From an uncultured Prevotellaceae bacterium (GTDB taxonomy: Bacteria; Bacteroidota; Bacteroidia; Bacteroidales; Bacteroidaceae), in the NCBI GenBank assembly GCA_946404865.1, contig CAMJFC010000003.1:43162-107161 (forward strand): a stretch of 64,000 bases of DNA. Direction: 5' to 3'. Positions 33,276 to 43,949 of this stretch are shown piece after piece. The notes beneath the pieces are model-generated. The model saw only the letters and a program-made list of their open reading frames with translations. It ran no database searches and had not been told where the DNA came from. A program made the position numbers and the translations under genes. Within the stretch, counting starts at the first letter, position 1. Every line of letters begins with the position of its first letter.

Positions 33276-33283
33276 CAAAGTTA
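33276..33283 (-). promoter_or_regulatory. -7 promoter box of susCDEF
   Basis: The minus strand reads TAACTTTG, a full -7 match. No TTTG -33 box lies at the right distance, which is usual for activator-dependent promoters. The operator palindrome starts 54 bp upstream. Confidence 0.7.
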
Positions 33284-33337
33284 ACAACCGTCAATTTACA
33301 TTGTATTTTTTTTGCACAAAATTTGCGATTCTTGCAG

Positions 33338-33351
33338 TGCAATCGATTGCA
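33338..33351. promoter_or_regulatory. Starch-regulon operator, susC/lacI divergent promoter region
   Basis: TGCAATCGATTGCA is a perfect 14-bp palindrome with a CG centre, typical of LacI-family operators. It sits between the divergent susC and lacI genes, 54 bp from the susC -7 box. Near-identical sites lie at the amylase and malQ promoters at the same distance. Confidence 0.8.
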
Positions 33352-33406
33352 TTAAGAAATATGTTTAAAACCACCCTATTTAATAACAAGGTAAAAGGCT
33401 TTTGCA

Positions 33407-33414
33407 TAAATTTG
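33407..33414 (+). promoter_or_regulatory. -7 promoter box of the lacI-family gene
   Basis: TAAATTTG matches TAnnTTTG and lies 45 bp before the ATG at 33460. It is 55 bp from the palindrome at 33338-33351, so the same site could serve this promoter as well as susC. Confidence 0.6.
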
Positions 33415-33459
33415 CAGACAATTCTACGCATTGTCTTGACAGGTAATCATTACTGACTG

Positions 33460-34485
33460 ATGAACAACAGCACACCCATCACGATGAAAGACATAGCACA
33501 GGCACTCGGAGTGTCGGTAGCTACGGTGTCGAGGGCTCTCAAAGACAGTCCCCGCATCAGTGCTGAGCGCAGAGAACTCATCAAGGCCTACGCGCGCGAA
33601 CATAATTTTTATCCTAACATGATAGCCGAGTCGCTGCGCAACACACGCCTGAAGCCCCTGCACGTCATCGGGGTCATCGTGCCGCAGTTCACGCACTTCT
33701 ACTTCATGTCTATCCTCAGCGGCATAGAGCAGGAGGCGGCCACGCACGGATATAGGCTCATGGTGGCGCAGAGCGACGAGCAGTATCAGCGCGAGGTGGC
33801 CATCTGTCAGTCGTTCTTTGAAAACAAGGTGTGCGGCATCATCGTGTCGCAGGCCAAGGATACCAGCCGCTATGAGCATTTCCAACGGCTTATCGACTGC
33901 GGCGTGCCTCTGGTGTTCTACGACCGCATCTGCACGGGCGTGGATGCCAGCCGCGTGGTGGTCGATGACTACCTGGGGGCCTATAATGCGGTGAAGCACT
34001 TGATAGAGACGGGATGCAAGCGCATCGCGTTCTATGGTGCCTCGATGAAACTGGAGATATCGAAAAACCGGTACAACGGATACCGCGATGCGCTGCTCAA
34101 GCACGGACTCACACCCGACGAACGCTATGTGCGCTATTGCGACAACCGAGCCGATGCCGAACTCATCACCCCTGAGTTGCTGCGGAAGGAAGACCGCCCC
34201 GACGCCTTCTTCGCAGTCAACGACGATACGGCCATCGGCATCATGTACACGGCCAAGCGTATGGGACTGCATGTGCCCGACGATGTGTCGGTGTGCGGAT
34301 TCACCAATGGTCAGCGTGCCGTGTCATGCGACCCCATGCTCACCACCGTGGAGCAGCGTGGCCATGTCGTGGGCGAGGAGGCCGCTAACATCCTCATCAG
34401 CAAGGTCGAGGGGCTCATTCCCATCGAAAAGGTGGAGAAACGTGTCGTCCGCACCCGCCTCATTATACGGGGAAGTACAAGATAG
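33460..34485 (+). CDS. LacI-family regulator, probable controller of the starch locus
   Basis: The 341-residue protein has an N-terminal LacI helix-turn-helix (TMKDIAQALGVSVATVSRAL, about 8-27, and hinge helix to about 65). A periplasmic-binding-protein-like sensor domain follows (VIGVIVPQFTHFYFMSILSG, DRICTGVDASRVVVDD, PDAFFAVNDDTAIGIMYTAK). It is divergent from susC, with the perfect TGCAATCGATTGCA site between. The classic B. thetaiotaomicron starch regulator SusR is a different, membrane-bound type, so this locus uses another scheme. The effector is probably a maltodextrin. Position of the sites suggests activation, which is inferred. Confidence 0.92.
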   Translation: MNNSTPITMKDIAQALGVSVATVSRALKDSPRISAERRELIKAYAREHNFYPNMIAESLRNTRLKPLHVIGVIVPQFTHFYFMSILSGIEQEAATHGYRLMVAQSDEQYQREVAICQSFFENKVCGIIVSQAKDTSRYEHFQRLIDCGVPLVFYDRICTGVDASRVVVDDYLGAYNAVKHLIETGCKRIAFYGASMKLEISKNRYNGYRDALLKHGLTPDERYVRYCDNRADAELITPELLRKEDRPDAFFAVNDDTAIGIMYTAKRMGLHVPDDVSVCGFTNGQRAVSCDPMLTTVEQRGHVVGEEAANILISKVEGLIPIEKVEKRVVRTRLIIRGSTR

Positions 34486-34518
34486 AAATACTAAGGTAAA
34501 GGATGAGAGGTAAAACAA

Positions 34519-34620
34519 TTGTCCACACTCCCACACTCCCACACTCCCAAACTCCCAAGTAATGTCCAAACTCCCAAACTCCTACACTCCCAAACTCCCA
34601 AATAACTATTGTCCAAACTC
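34519..34620 (+). repeat. ACTCC octamer tract, copy 2
   Basis: About 100 bp of imperfect 8-bp units CACACTCC/CAAACTCC interrupted by two TTGTCCA/ATGTCCA phrases fills the gap between the regulator and the transporter genes. Related tracts lie at 15767, 43908 and 57370. Confidence 0.8.
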
Positions 34621-34628
34621 CTATTGAT

Positions 34629-35948
34629 ATGATACAAAAACCCGATCTTTCTTTCTGGAAACTGTGGAATCTGAGTTTCGGATTCTTCGGTGTGCAAATC
34701 GCCTATGCGTTGCAGAGCGCAAACATCTCGCGTATCTTCTCCACCCTTGGCGCCGACCCGCACAATTTGAGTTATTTCTGGATTTTGCCCCCGCTGATGG
34801 GTATCCTTGTGCAACCGATTGTCGGCACGCTCTCCGACCGTACGTGGACGCGTTTCGGGCGCCGCATCCCTTACCTGTTCGTCGGCGCGCTTGTGGCTGT
34901 GCTGGTGATGTGCCTGTTGCCCAACGCCGGTTCGTTAGGACTTACGGTGGGAGCCGCCATGATTTTCGGACTCATCTCGCTCATGTTCCTTGACACCAGT
35001 ATCAACATGGCCATGCAGCCGTTTAAGATGTTGGTGGGCGACATGGTCAATGAGAAGCAGAAAGCCAAAGCCTATTCCATCCAAAGCTTCCTCTGCAATG
35101 CGGGCAGCGTGGCAGGTTATGTGTTCCCCTTCTTCTTCACATGGCTCGGCATACAAAACGAGGCTGCTGCAGGTGTGGTGCCCGACTCCGTCATCTGGTC
35201 GTTCTATGTGGGTGCTGCCATCCTTATCCTTTGTGTCATTTACACCACCGCCAAGGTGAAAGAGTGGAACCCGAAGGAGTATGCCATGTACAACGGTGTA
35301 CAAAAGAATGAGGGGAAAGAGGACAGCGCCAACTGGTTTACGCTGTTGAAGAACGCTCCCTCCACGTTCTGGAAGGTTGGTCTGGTGCAGTTCTTCTGCT
35401 GGGCGGCGTTCATGTATATGTGGACTTACACCCCGGGTGCCATCGCTTCGGCTTGCTGGGATGTGGATATGACGTTGAAAGATGCCACCATGTCGGCTGC
35501 TTACCAAGAGGCAGGCAACTGGGTGGGCATCCTCTTTGCCGTGCAAGCCATAGGCAGTGTGGTATGGGCAGCATTGCTGCCTCAGTTTAAGAACACAAAA
35601 CTGGCCTATTCGGTTAGCTTGGTGCTCGGCGGTATCGGTTTCGCACTCGTGCCTTTCGTCCACAACCAGTATGTACAGTTCATACCGTTCCTGCTCATCG
35701 GTTGCGCATGGGCCGCGATGTTGGCCATGCCGTTCACCTTTGTCACCAATGCCTTGCAGGGTTACGGACACATGGGCGCTTATTTGGGTCTCTTCAACGG
35801 TACCATCTGTGTACCGCAAATCGTGGCCGCGCTCTTGGGTGGTGTCATCCTCACCATGGTGGGCAGCATCCAGGGCAATATGATGATTGTGGCGGGTGTG
35901 TTGCTGGTGTGTGGAGCCGCTGCCGTGACCGTCATCAAGAGCAAGTAA
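34629..35948 (+). CDS. MFS sugar transporter (SLC45/maltose-type)
   Basis: The 439-residue protein has about 12 transmembrane helices. The N-terminal LSFGFFGVQIAYALQSANIS block and the loop motif DRTWTRFGRRIPYLFVGA (about 80-97) are characteristic of the SLC45-like group of major facilitator sugar carriers. Its position between the LacI regulator and cytoplasmic malQ suggests import of maltose or maltodextrins across the inner membrane, replacing an ABC system. The substrate is inferred. The intergenic gap upstream consists of ACTCC repeats with no promoter seen, so it may be read from the lacI promoter. Confidence 0.88.
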   Translation: MIQKPDLSFWKLWNLSFGFFGVQIAYALQSANISRIFSTLGADPHNLSYFWILPPLMGILVQPIVGTLSDRTWTRFGRRIPYLFVGALVAVLVMCLLPNAGSLGLTVGAAMIFGLISLMFLDTSINMAMQPFKMLVGDMVNEKQKAKAYSIQSFLCNAGSVAGYVFPFFFTWLGIQNEAAAGVVPDSVIWSFYVGAAILILCVIYTTAKVKEWNPKEYAMYNGVQKNEGKEDSANWFTLLKNAPSTFWKVGLVQFFCWAAFMYMWTYTPGAIASACWDVDMTLKDATMSAAYQEAGNWVGILFAVQAIGSVVWAALLPQFKNTKLAYSVSLVLGGIGFALVPFVHNQYVQFIPFLLIGCAWAAMLAMPFTFVTNALQGYGHMGAYLGLFNGTICVPQIVAALLGGVILTMVGSIQGNMMIVAGVLLVCGAAAVTVIKSK

Positions 35949-35956
35949 TCTACACT

Positions 35957-36071
35957 ATAGGGGTGGGTCTCTGTGCCCGCCCACTTAGAACTACCCATTT
36001 TGTGGTCTCTGTGCCCGCCCACTTAGAACCACCCATTTACGCTGTAGGGGCGGGTCTCTGTGCCCGCCCGC
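35957..36071. repeat. GGGCGGG hairpin repeat cluster (three copies)
   Basis: Three copies of the unit (A/G)GGG(C/T)GGGTCTCTGTGCCCGCCC occur at about 35957, 36002 (partial) and 36045. The first two carry a shared CACTTAGAACYACCCATTT extension in tandem. GGGCGGG and CCCGCCC arms can form a hairpin. A single further copy lies at 61240-61269. Confidence 0.8.
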
Positions 36072-36085
36072 AGTATGTTTATACG

Positions 36086-36652
36086 ATGAAAAGAACCGTT
36101 TTTTTCATAGTTGCGCTCTTCTTGTCGCTGGGCATTGTCGCGCAGGACAAGAAATACCATGGTGACGGGCCTGACGATGTGTTGCAATATGTGCCCTTCG
36201 CCTCGCTTTTCGTGTTGAAAGCGACGGGTGTGGAGAGTGCGAGCTCATGGAAACGTCTGGCCGTCAATGCCGCCGCATCGTATGTCTTCACTGCGGGTAC
36301 GGCGTATGTGCTGAAGCACACCATCCATGAGACGCGCCCCGATGGCACTGATCATCGCAGCTTCCCGTCTGCCCACAGTGCAATCGCTTTTGCCGGGGCA
36401 CATGCTTTGCACAAAGAGTACGGGCATGTCAGCCCTTGGATCAGTGTGGCGGGCTATGGCGTGGCCGCGTTTACCGCAGTTGACCGTGTGTGCCGCAACC
36501 GCCACCATTGGTATGATGTGGCTGTCGGCGCGGCCCTTGGCATCGGTGCCACCGAATTAGGCTATTGGCTTGGCGATAAAATCACGGGCGAACACAGCCA
36601 ATACCAAATCAGCATGACTCCCACGGCGCTATCCATGAGGATAGCGTTTTGA
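36086..36652 (+). CDS. PAP2-superfamily phosphatase
   Basis: From the ATG at 36086 the product has 188 residues with a signal peptide (about 1-20) and the three PAP2 motifs: KHTIHETRP (about 84-92), PSAHS (about 100) and RNRHHWYD with catalytic His (about 150). Such enzymes dephosphorylate lipid phosphates or undecaprenyl pyrophosphate at the membrane outer face. An open frame extends upstream to 35702, but that part overlaps the transporter gene and hairpin repeats. It sits inside the starch locus, yet a link to starch use is not evident. Confidence 0.85.
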   Translation: MKRTVFFIVALFLSLGIVAQDKKYHGDGPDDVLQYVPFASLFVLKATGVESASSWKRLAVNAAASYVFTAGTAYVLKHTIHETRPDGTDHRSFPSAHSAIAFAGAHALHKEYGHVSPWISVAGYGVAAFTAVDRVCRNRHHWYDVAVGAALGIGATELGYWLGDKITGEHSQYQISMTPTALSMRIAF

Positions 36653-36664
36653 TACCATTTTCTG

Positions 36665-36678
36665 TGCAATCGTTTGCA
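36665..36678. promoter_or_regulatory. Starch-regulon operator, malQ promoter
   Basis: TGCAATCGTTTGCA differs by one base from the perfect palindrome upstream of susC. It lies 54 bp before the malQ -7-like box and heads the four-gene unit malQ-GH97-pullulanase-neopullulanase. Confidence 0.8.
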
Positions 36679-36732
36679 TTGATATTTACGCAATAATTGC
36701 CTTTGATTTCACCTTGGTATTCAGATTCTTAG

Positions 36733-36740
36733 TATTTTTA
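36733..36740 (+). promoter_or_regulatory. Probable -7 box of malQ (one mismatch)
   Basis: TATTTTTA differs from TAnnTTTG only at the last base and lies 26 bp before the malQ ATG. The constant 54-bp distance to the regulon palindrome supports it. No -33 box is visible. Confidence 0.5.
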
Positions 36741-36766
36741 CACCATAAATTACTAACCAACATACT

Positions 36767-39463
36767 ATGAACTTAGAATTTCATTTGGAATACCAGACCA
36801 TGTTCGGAGAAGAACTGGTGCTGAATCACGTATCTGCAGGAGCAGAAGGTGAACAGGAGGTGGTTGCTTATCGCATGGGAACACTCGACGGTCTGCATTG
36901 GTCGTGCGATTTGAACAGTGTGATGAAGATAGGCTCCACCATTGACTATTATTATAGTTTGGTACGCGGCGAGCAGGTGCTGCGCCGTGAATGGCGCATG
37001 GAGGCACACCGGTTGGAACTGGCTGCCGCCAAAGGACAAAACTATGTGGTCTATGACCATTGGATTGATATCCCCGAGAATGCTTATCTCTACAGCTCGG
37101 CCATGACCGATTGTGTCAACCGGCACGAGAAAGTAGCCGTGGCCAAACACAATTTCCTGCGCACGGTGCAACTCAAGGTGAGAGCACCACAACTGCGGAG
37201 CGAAGAGCGACTGGCTGTGGTGGGCGAGGGGAAACTGCTGGGCGGATGGGCCATGCTCAATGCACTGTCCTTGACCGAGCACAACTACAACGAGTGGATT
37301 ATCGACCTCGATGCCACGCAGATAGAAAACGGACGCTTGGAGTTTAAGTTCGTTGTTCTCGACGAGGATGTGGATGTGAGTCCGCTGTGGGAGACCTGCG
37401 ACAACCGCGTGGTGGTGCTCCCCGAAATCAACGATGGCGATGTGGTGGTCTATGAGTTGACCGAGGCCCACTTCCCCATCTACGACATCAAGTGCGCCGG
37501 TACGCTCGTACCCGTCTTCTCCCTCCGTTCTGAGACCAGTTTCGGCGTGGGCGACTTCGGCGACCTGCGCAAGATGGTGGACTGGGTGGCGCATACCCAC
37601 CAACGGGTGTTGCAGATTCTGCCCATCAACGACACCACCATCACGCATACCTGGACCGATTCCTATCCTTACAGTTGCATCAGCATCTTCGCTCTCCATC
37701 CGCAATACGCCGACTTCACTGCGCTGCCCGCCTTGGCCAATGAGGCCGACCGCGACCGCTTTGAGGCATTGCGTCAGGAACTCAACGCCCTGACACAGAT
37801 TGACTATGAGCGGGTGAACAATGCCAAGACGGAGTATTTGCAACTGCTTTTCGCTCAGGAAGGCAAGAAGATGCTGGCCTCTGCCGCTTACAAACGGTTC
37901 TTCGAGGAGTCGAAAAACTGGCTGGTGCCTTATGCCCAATACTGTATGTTGCGCGAGAAATATGGCACCGCCGACTTCAGTCAGTGGCCTGACCATAACA
38001 CATGGAACGAGGAAGACCGCGCCGCACTCTCGTCGGCCCGCAACAAGGCTTATAAAGAGGTGTCCTTCTACTATTTCTTACAGTTCATCCTCAACGAACA
38101 GATGCAGGCCGTTCATCAGTATGCCCGTGAGAAAGGGGTCATCCTCAAGGGTGATATCCCCATCGGTGTGAACCGTCACGGGTGCGACGTGTGGCAGGAA
38201 CCGCGTTACTTCAACCTCAATGGTCAGGCCGGCGCTCCGCCAGATGACTTCTCTGTCAACGGTCAGAACTGGGGCTTCCCCACCTACAACTGGGATGAGA
38301 TGGTGGCCGATGGTTGTGCATGGTGGGTGCGCCGCTTCTCCAACATGGCGAAATTCTTCGACGCTTACCGTATCGACCATGTGCTCGGCTTCTTCCGCAT
38401 TTGGGAGATTCCTGCCGATTCAGTCCATGGACTTTTAGGGCAGTTTGCCCCCTCACTCGGCATGACACGCGAGGAGATAGAGGCCTACGGACTGCAGTTC
38501 CAGGAAGACCTCTTCACCACGCCCTTCATCACCGACCACGTGCTCGACACCGTCTTCAAGGAGCGTGCTCAAGAGGTGCGTGAGAAATATGTGGAACCGA
38601 AAGCGGAGGGACTCTACCGCATGCGTCCCGACTACGACACACAGAAGAAGGTGGAGGCCGCGTTCGCCGACGTGCAGGCCGACGAGGAGCGTTGGCTGCG
38701 CGATGGACTCTATGCGCTCATCAGCGATGTGCTCTTCGTGCGCGACCATAAAGACCCGGAGTTGTTCCACCCACGTATCTCCGTGCAGTTCGACTTCATC
38801 TACGAGACGCTCATCGACAAGGACAAGTTTGTCTTCAATCGTCTTTATAACGACTATTTCTACCGTCGCAACAACCAGTATTGGTATCGCGAGGCGATGA
38901 AGAAACTGCCCAGATTGGTGCAGGCCACCAGAATGTTGGTGTGTGCCGAAGACTTGGGCATGGTGCCCGACTGTGTGCCTTGGGTGATGAACGAACTGCG
39001 CATTCTCAGTCTGGAATTGCAGTCGATGCCGAAAGACCCGCAGGTGCGTTTCGGACATCTCTCACGCAATCCCTACCGCTCGGTATGCACCATCTCATCG
39101 CACGACATGCCCACATTGCGGCAGTGGTGGGACGAGGACGAGGCGCGCACCCAGGAGTATTACAGCACCATGCTCTATCGGGGCGACCAAGCACCGCACC
39201 CGCTGCCCGGATGGCTGGCACGCGACATCATTTCGCGTCACCTCACTTCGCCGTCGATGCTCTGCATCCTCTCTATTCAGGACTGGCTCGCCATCGACGA
39301 GAAACTGCGGTTGCCCGATGCCAATGCCGAGCGCATCAACATTCCCGCCAACCCCAAGCACTATTGGCGTTACCGCATGCACCTGACCATCGAACAACTC
39401 ATGGCCAGTGAGAAATTCAACGAGAGTCTCAACGAACTGATTGGACAGAGCGGCAGGAAATGA
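36767..39463 (+). CDS. malQ: GH77 4-alpha-glucanotransferase with two N-terminal CBM20 modules
   Basis: The 898-residue protein has no signal peptide and acts in the cytoplasm, transferring maltosyl or longer units between maltodextrins. Two starch-binding CBM20-like modules occupy about residues 1-120 and 125-240, and the GH77 barrel the rest. Catalytic residues are visible in AYRIDHVLGFFRIWEIP (nucleophile Asp), CAEDLGMVP (acid Glu) and SSHDMPTLRQWW (Asp). This tandem-CBM20 layout resembles plant DPE2 and is common in Bacteroidetes. It heads the rightward degradative unit. Confidence 0.94.
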   Translation: MNLEFHLEYQTMFGEELVLNHVSAGAEGEQEVVAYRMGTLDGLHWSCDLNSVMKIGSTIDYYYSLVRGEQVLRREWRMEAHRLELAAAKGQNYVVYDHWIDIPENAYLYSSAMTDCVNRHEKVAVAKHNFLRTVQLKVRAPQLRSEERLAVVGEGKLLGGWAMLNALSLTEHNYNEWIIDLDATQIENGRLEFKFVVLDEDVDVSPLWETCDNRVVVLPEINDGDVVVYELTEAHFPIYDIKCAGTLVPVFSLRSETSFGVGDFGDLRKMVDWVAHTHQRVLQILPINDTTITHTWTDSYPYSCISIFALHPQYADFTALPALANEADRDRFEALRQELNALTQIDYERVNNAKTEYLQLLFAQEGKKMLASAAYKRFFEESKNWLVPYAQYCMLREKYGTADFSQWPDHNTWNEEDRAALSSARNKAYKEVSFYYFLQFILNEQMQAVHQYAREKGVILKGDIPIGVNRHGCDVWQEPRYFNLNGQAGAPPDDFSVNGQNWGFPTYNWDEMVADGCAWWVRRFSNMAKFFDAYRIDHVLGFFRIWEIPADSVHGLLGQFAPSLGMTREEIEAYGLQFQEDLFTTPFITDHVLDTVFKERAQEVREKYVEPKAEGLYRMRPDYDTQKKVEAAFADVQADEERWLRDGLYALISDVLFVRDHKDPELFHPRISVQFDFIYETLIDKDKFVFNRLYNDYFYRRNNQYWYREAMKKLPRLVQATRMLVCAEDLGMVPDCVPWVMNELRILSLELQSMPKDPQVRFGHLSRNPYRSVCTISSHDMPTLRQWWDEDEARTQEYYSTMLYRGDQAPHPLPGWLARDIISRHLTSPSMLCILSIQDWLAIDEKLRLPDANAERINIPANPKHYWRYRMHLTIEQLMASEKFNESLNELIGQSGRK

Positions 39464-39527
39464 CTCCCTGCCTCGGATGTGAAACTTGACAGAGAAATAT
39501 AATGAATAACATTCTCCTCGCCAGTAG

Positions 39528-41855
<2,328 letters not shown>

Positions 41856-41871
41856 ACGGAGCGAGAGCTTT

Positions 41872-41891
41872 TTCAAATTGATGAATTTGAA
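41872..41891. repeat. Small inverted repeat between GH97 and pullulanase genes
   Basis: TTCAAATT and AATTTGAA are perfect 8-bp arms around GATG. No T-tract follows, so it is not a strong terminator. It is followed by GTGAAAGA repeats. Confidence 0.4.
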
Positions 41892-41955
41892 GAAGTGAAA
41901 GAGGTGAAAGAATTGCAAGGAAATTACCGTAGTCTCTCAAATAATTCCTTAAGAT

Positions 41956-43896
41956 ATGAAGCATTTTTTTATAACAGCCTTACTCATGTTGGCAACCATG
42001 GCCGTGCAGGCGCAGACAGCTGATTTTGATTTCAAAGAGGTGATATACACCCCTGAACAGACGACTTTCCAACTCTTCGCACCCCAAAATGCCAAGAGCG
42101 TGACGGTGGAGTTCATGAAAACGCCCGCAAACAAGATGGGAAGACGGCAGATGCCACCGAAACGGCAGAAGGTCAAGATGAACCTCGGGAAAGACGGTAT
42201 CTGGCGGGCGGTGGCCAAGGGCGATTTGCTCAACTGCCACTATCGCTTCTTTGTCGATGGACAGACATCGCCCGGAGTCTTCGCCAAGGCAGTGGGCGTG
42301 AACGGCACCGAAGGGGTCATCATCAACCTCAAGGACACGGACCCCGAAGGGTGGGCGGCCGACCAAAGGCCGCAGGTGAAGTCGCCTGTCGATTTGGTCA
42401 TCTATGAGATGCACCACCGCGACTTCTCCATCGACCCCTCGTCGGGCATCACACCGCAGCATCGGGGCAAGTTCCTTGCACTCACCGAGCAGTGTGCCAT
42501 CGACCACCTGAAGCAATTGGGTGTCAATGCCATCCATATCCTGCCCTCATACGATTACGGCTCAGTGGACGAGACGCGGCTCGACCAACCCCAATACAAC
42601 TGGGGTTATGACCCCGTCAACTACAATGTGCCGGATGGCAGTTACTCCACCAACCCCTTCGATCCTGCTTGTCGCATCCGTGAGTTCAAACAGATGGTGC
42701 AGGCCCTCCACAAGGCCGGCATCCGAGTCATTCTCGACGTGGTGTATAACCACACCTACGACATCGACCACAGCAATTTCCAGCGCACCTACCCCGACTA
42801 TTATTATAGGAAGGTGGAAGGGAATTACTCCAACGGTTCTGGTTGTGGCAACGAGACGGCTTCGGAACGGCCCATGATGCGGCGGTTCATGATTGAGTCG
42901 GTGAAATACTGGATCAATGAGTATCATATCGACGGTTTCCGTTTCGACCTGATGGGCGTGCACGACATCGAGACCATGAATGTCATCCGACAGGCGGTGG
43001 ATGCCATCGACCCCTCTATCTTCATCTACGGCGAAGGATGGAGCGCCGGTGCCTGTGCCCTGCCCGCCGAGCAGTTGGCGGTGAAGGCGCACATCCCGCA
43101 GATGCCCCGCATCGCCGCTTTCTCCGACGAGATACGCGACGCGTTGCGCGGTCCCTTCAGCGATGACACCAAAGGTGCTTTCCTGGCGGGTTTGTCTGGC
43201 GAGGAGGAGAGTCTGAAGGCGGGCATCGCCGGCATGATAGACCATCCGCAGGTGGACTATACGAAGGTGAACTATTCCGATGAACCGTGGGCCCTGCAAC
43301 CCACTCAGATGATTAGTTACGTGAGCTGCCATGACGACATGTGTCTCACCGACCGCCTCAGGGCCAGCATCCCCGGCATCAAGACCGATGAAATCATTCG
43401 TCTCGACCTGTTGGCGCAGACCGCTGTGATGCTCTCGCAGGGTGTGCCGTTTATGTTGGCTGGTGAGGAGATGTTGCGTGACAAGAAAGGTGTACACAAC
43501 AGCTTTGAGTCACCCGACTCCGTCAACCATCTCGATTGGGACAACCTCCGCCGTTATCCGCAGGTGTTCGACTACTACAAGAAACTCATCGCCATGCGTA
43601 AGAACCATCCCGCCTTCCGTTTGGGCGACGCCGACTTGGTGCGCCGGCACCTCGAGTTCTTCGTGGCTCCGAAAGGTGTGGTCACCTATCACCTCAGCGG
43701 TCATGCCGGTGGTGATGCGTGGGGCGACATCATTGTCATCCTCAACAGCAACAAAGAACCCACGAAAGTGGATATCCTCGAGGAGCCCTTCACCATCGTC
43801 TGTCGCGACGGCGTCATTGACGAAAACGGCCTCGGCGAAATCTGTGCCGAACAAGTAGAAGTCCCCGCCCAGTCAGCCATGGTGTTAGTACGTTAA
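41956..43896 (+). CDS. pulA: Type I pullulanase (GH13)
   Basis: The 646-residue protein has a signal peptide (1-20, AVQAQ), a CBM48-like N-terminal domain (about 28-125) and the GH13 barrel with the pullulanase signature YNWGYDPVNYNVP (about 214-226). Catalytic residues are in FRFDLMGVHD (nucleophile), YGEGWS (acid/base) and SCHDD. It cleaves alpha-1,6 branch points of imported starch fragments, here in the periplasm. It lies 100 bp after GH97 and 53 bp before the neopullulanase gene, all in one direction. Confidence 0.94.
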   Translation: MKHFFITALLMLATMAVQAQTADFDFKEVIYTPEQTTFQLFAPQNAKSVTVEFMKTPANKMGRRQMPPKRQKVKMNLGKDGIWRAVAKGDLLNCHYRFFVDGQTSPGVFAKAVGVNGTEGVIINLKDTDPEGWAADQRPQVKSPVDLVIYEMHHRDFSIDPSSGITPQHRGKFLALTEQCAIDHLKQLGVNAIHILPSYDYGSVDETRLDQPQYNWGYDPVNYNVPDGSYSTNPFDPACRIREFKQMVQALHKAGIRVILDVVYNHTYDIDHSNFQRTYPDYYYRKVEGNYSNGSGCGNETASERPMMRRFMIESVKYWINEYHIDGFRFDLMGVHDIETMNVIRQAVDAIDPSIFIYGEGWSAGACALPAEQLAVKAHIPQMPRIAAFSDEIRDALRGPFSDDTKGAFLAGLSGEEESLKAGIAGMIDHPQVDYTKVNYSDEPWALQPTQMISYVSCHDDMCLTDRLRASIPGIKTDEIIRLDLLAQTAVMLSQGVPFMLAGEEMLRDKKGVHNSFESPDSVNHLDWDNLRRYPQVFDYYKKLIAMRKNHPAFRLGDADLVRRHLEFFVAPKGVVTYHLSGHAGGDAWGDIIVILNSNKEPTKVDILEEPFTIVCRDGVIDENGLGEICAEQVEVPAQSAMVLVR

Positions 43897-43907
43897 ATAA
43901 CTATTGT

Positions 43908-43939
43908 CCAAACTCCTACACTCCCAAACTCCCAATCCC
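43908..43939 (+). repeat. ACTCC octamer tract, copy 3
   Basis: The phrase CTATTGTCCAAACTCC followed by two 8-bp ACTCC units matches the tracts at 34519 and 57370. It occupies the short gap between the pullulanase and neopullulanase genes. Confidence 0.7.
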
Positions 43940-43949
43940 CCCAAACCAC

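Noticed and set aside
35702..36085. N-terminal extension of the PAP2 gene
   Set aside because: It overlaps the MFS gene in another frame and translates the GGGCGGG hairpin repeats. The ATG at 36086 gives a proper signal peptide.
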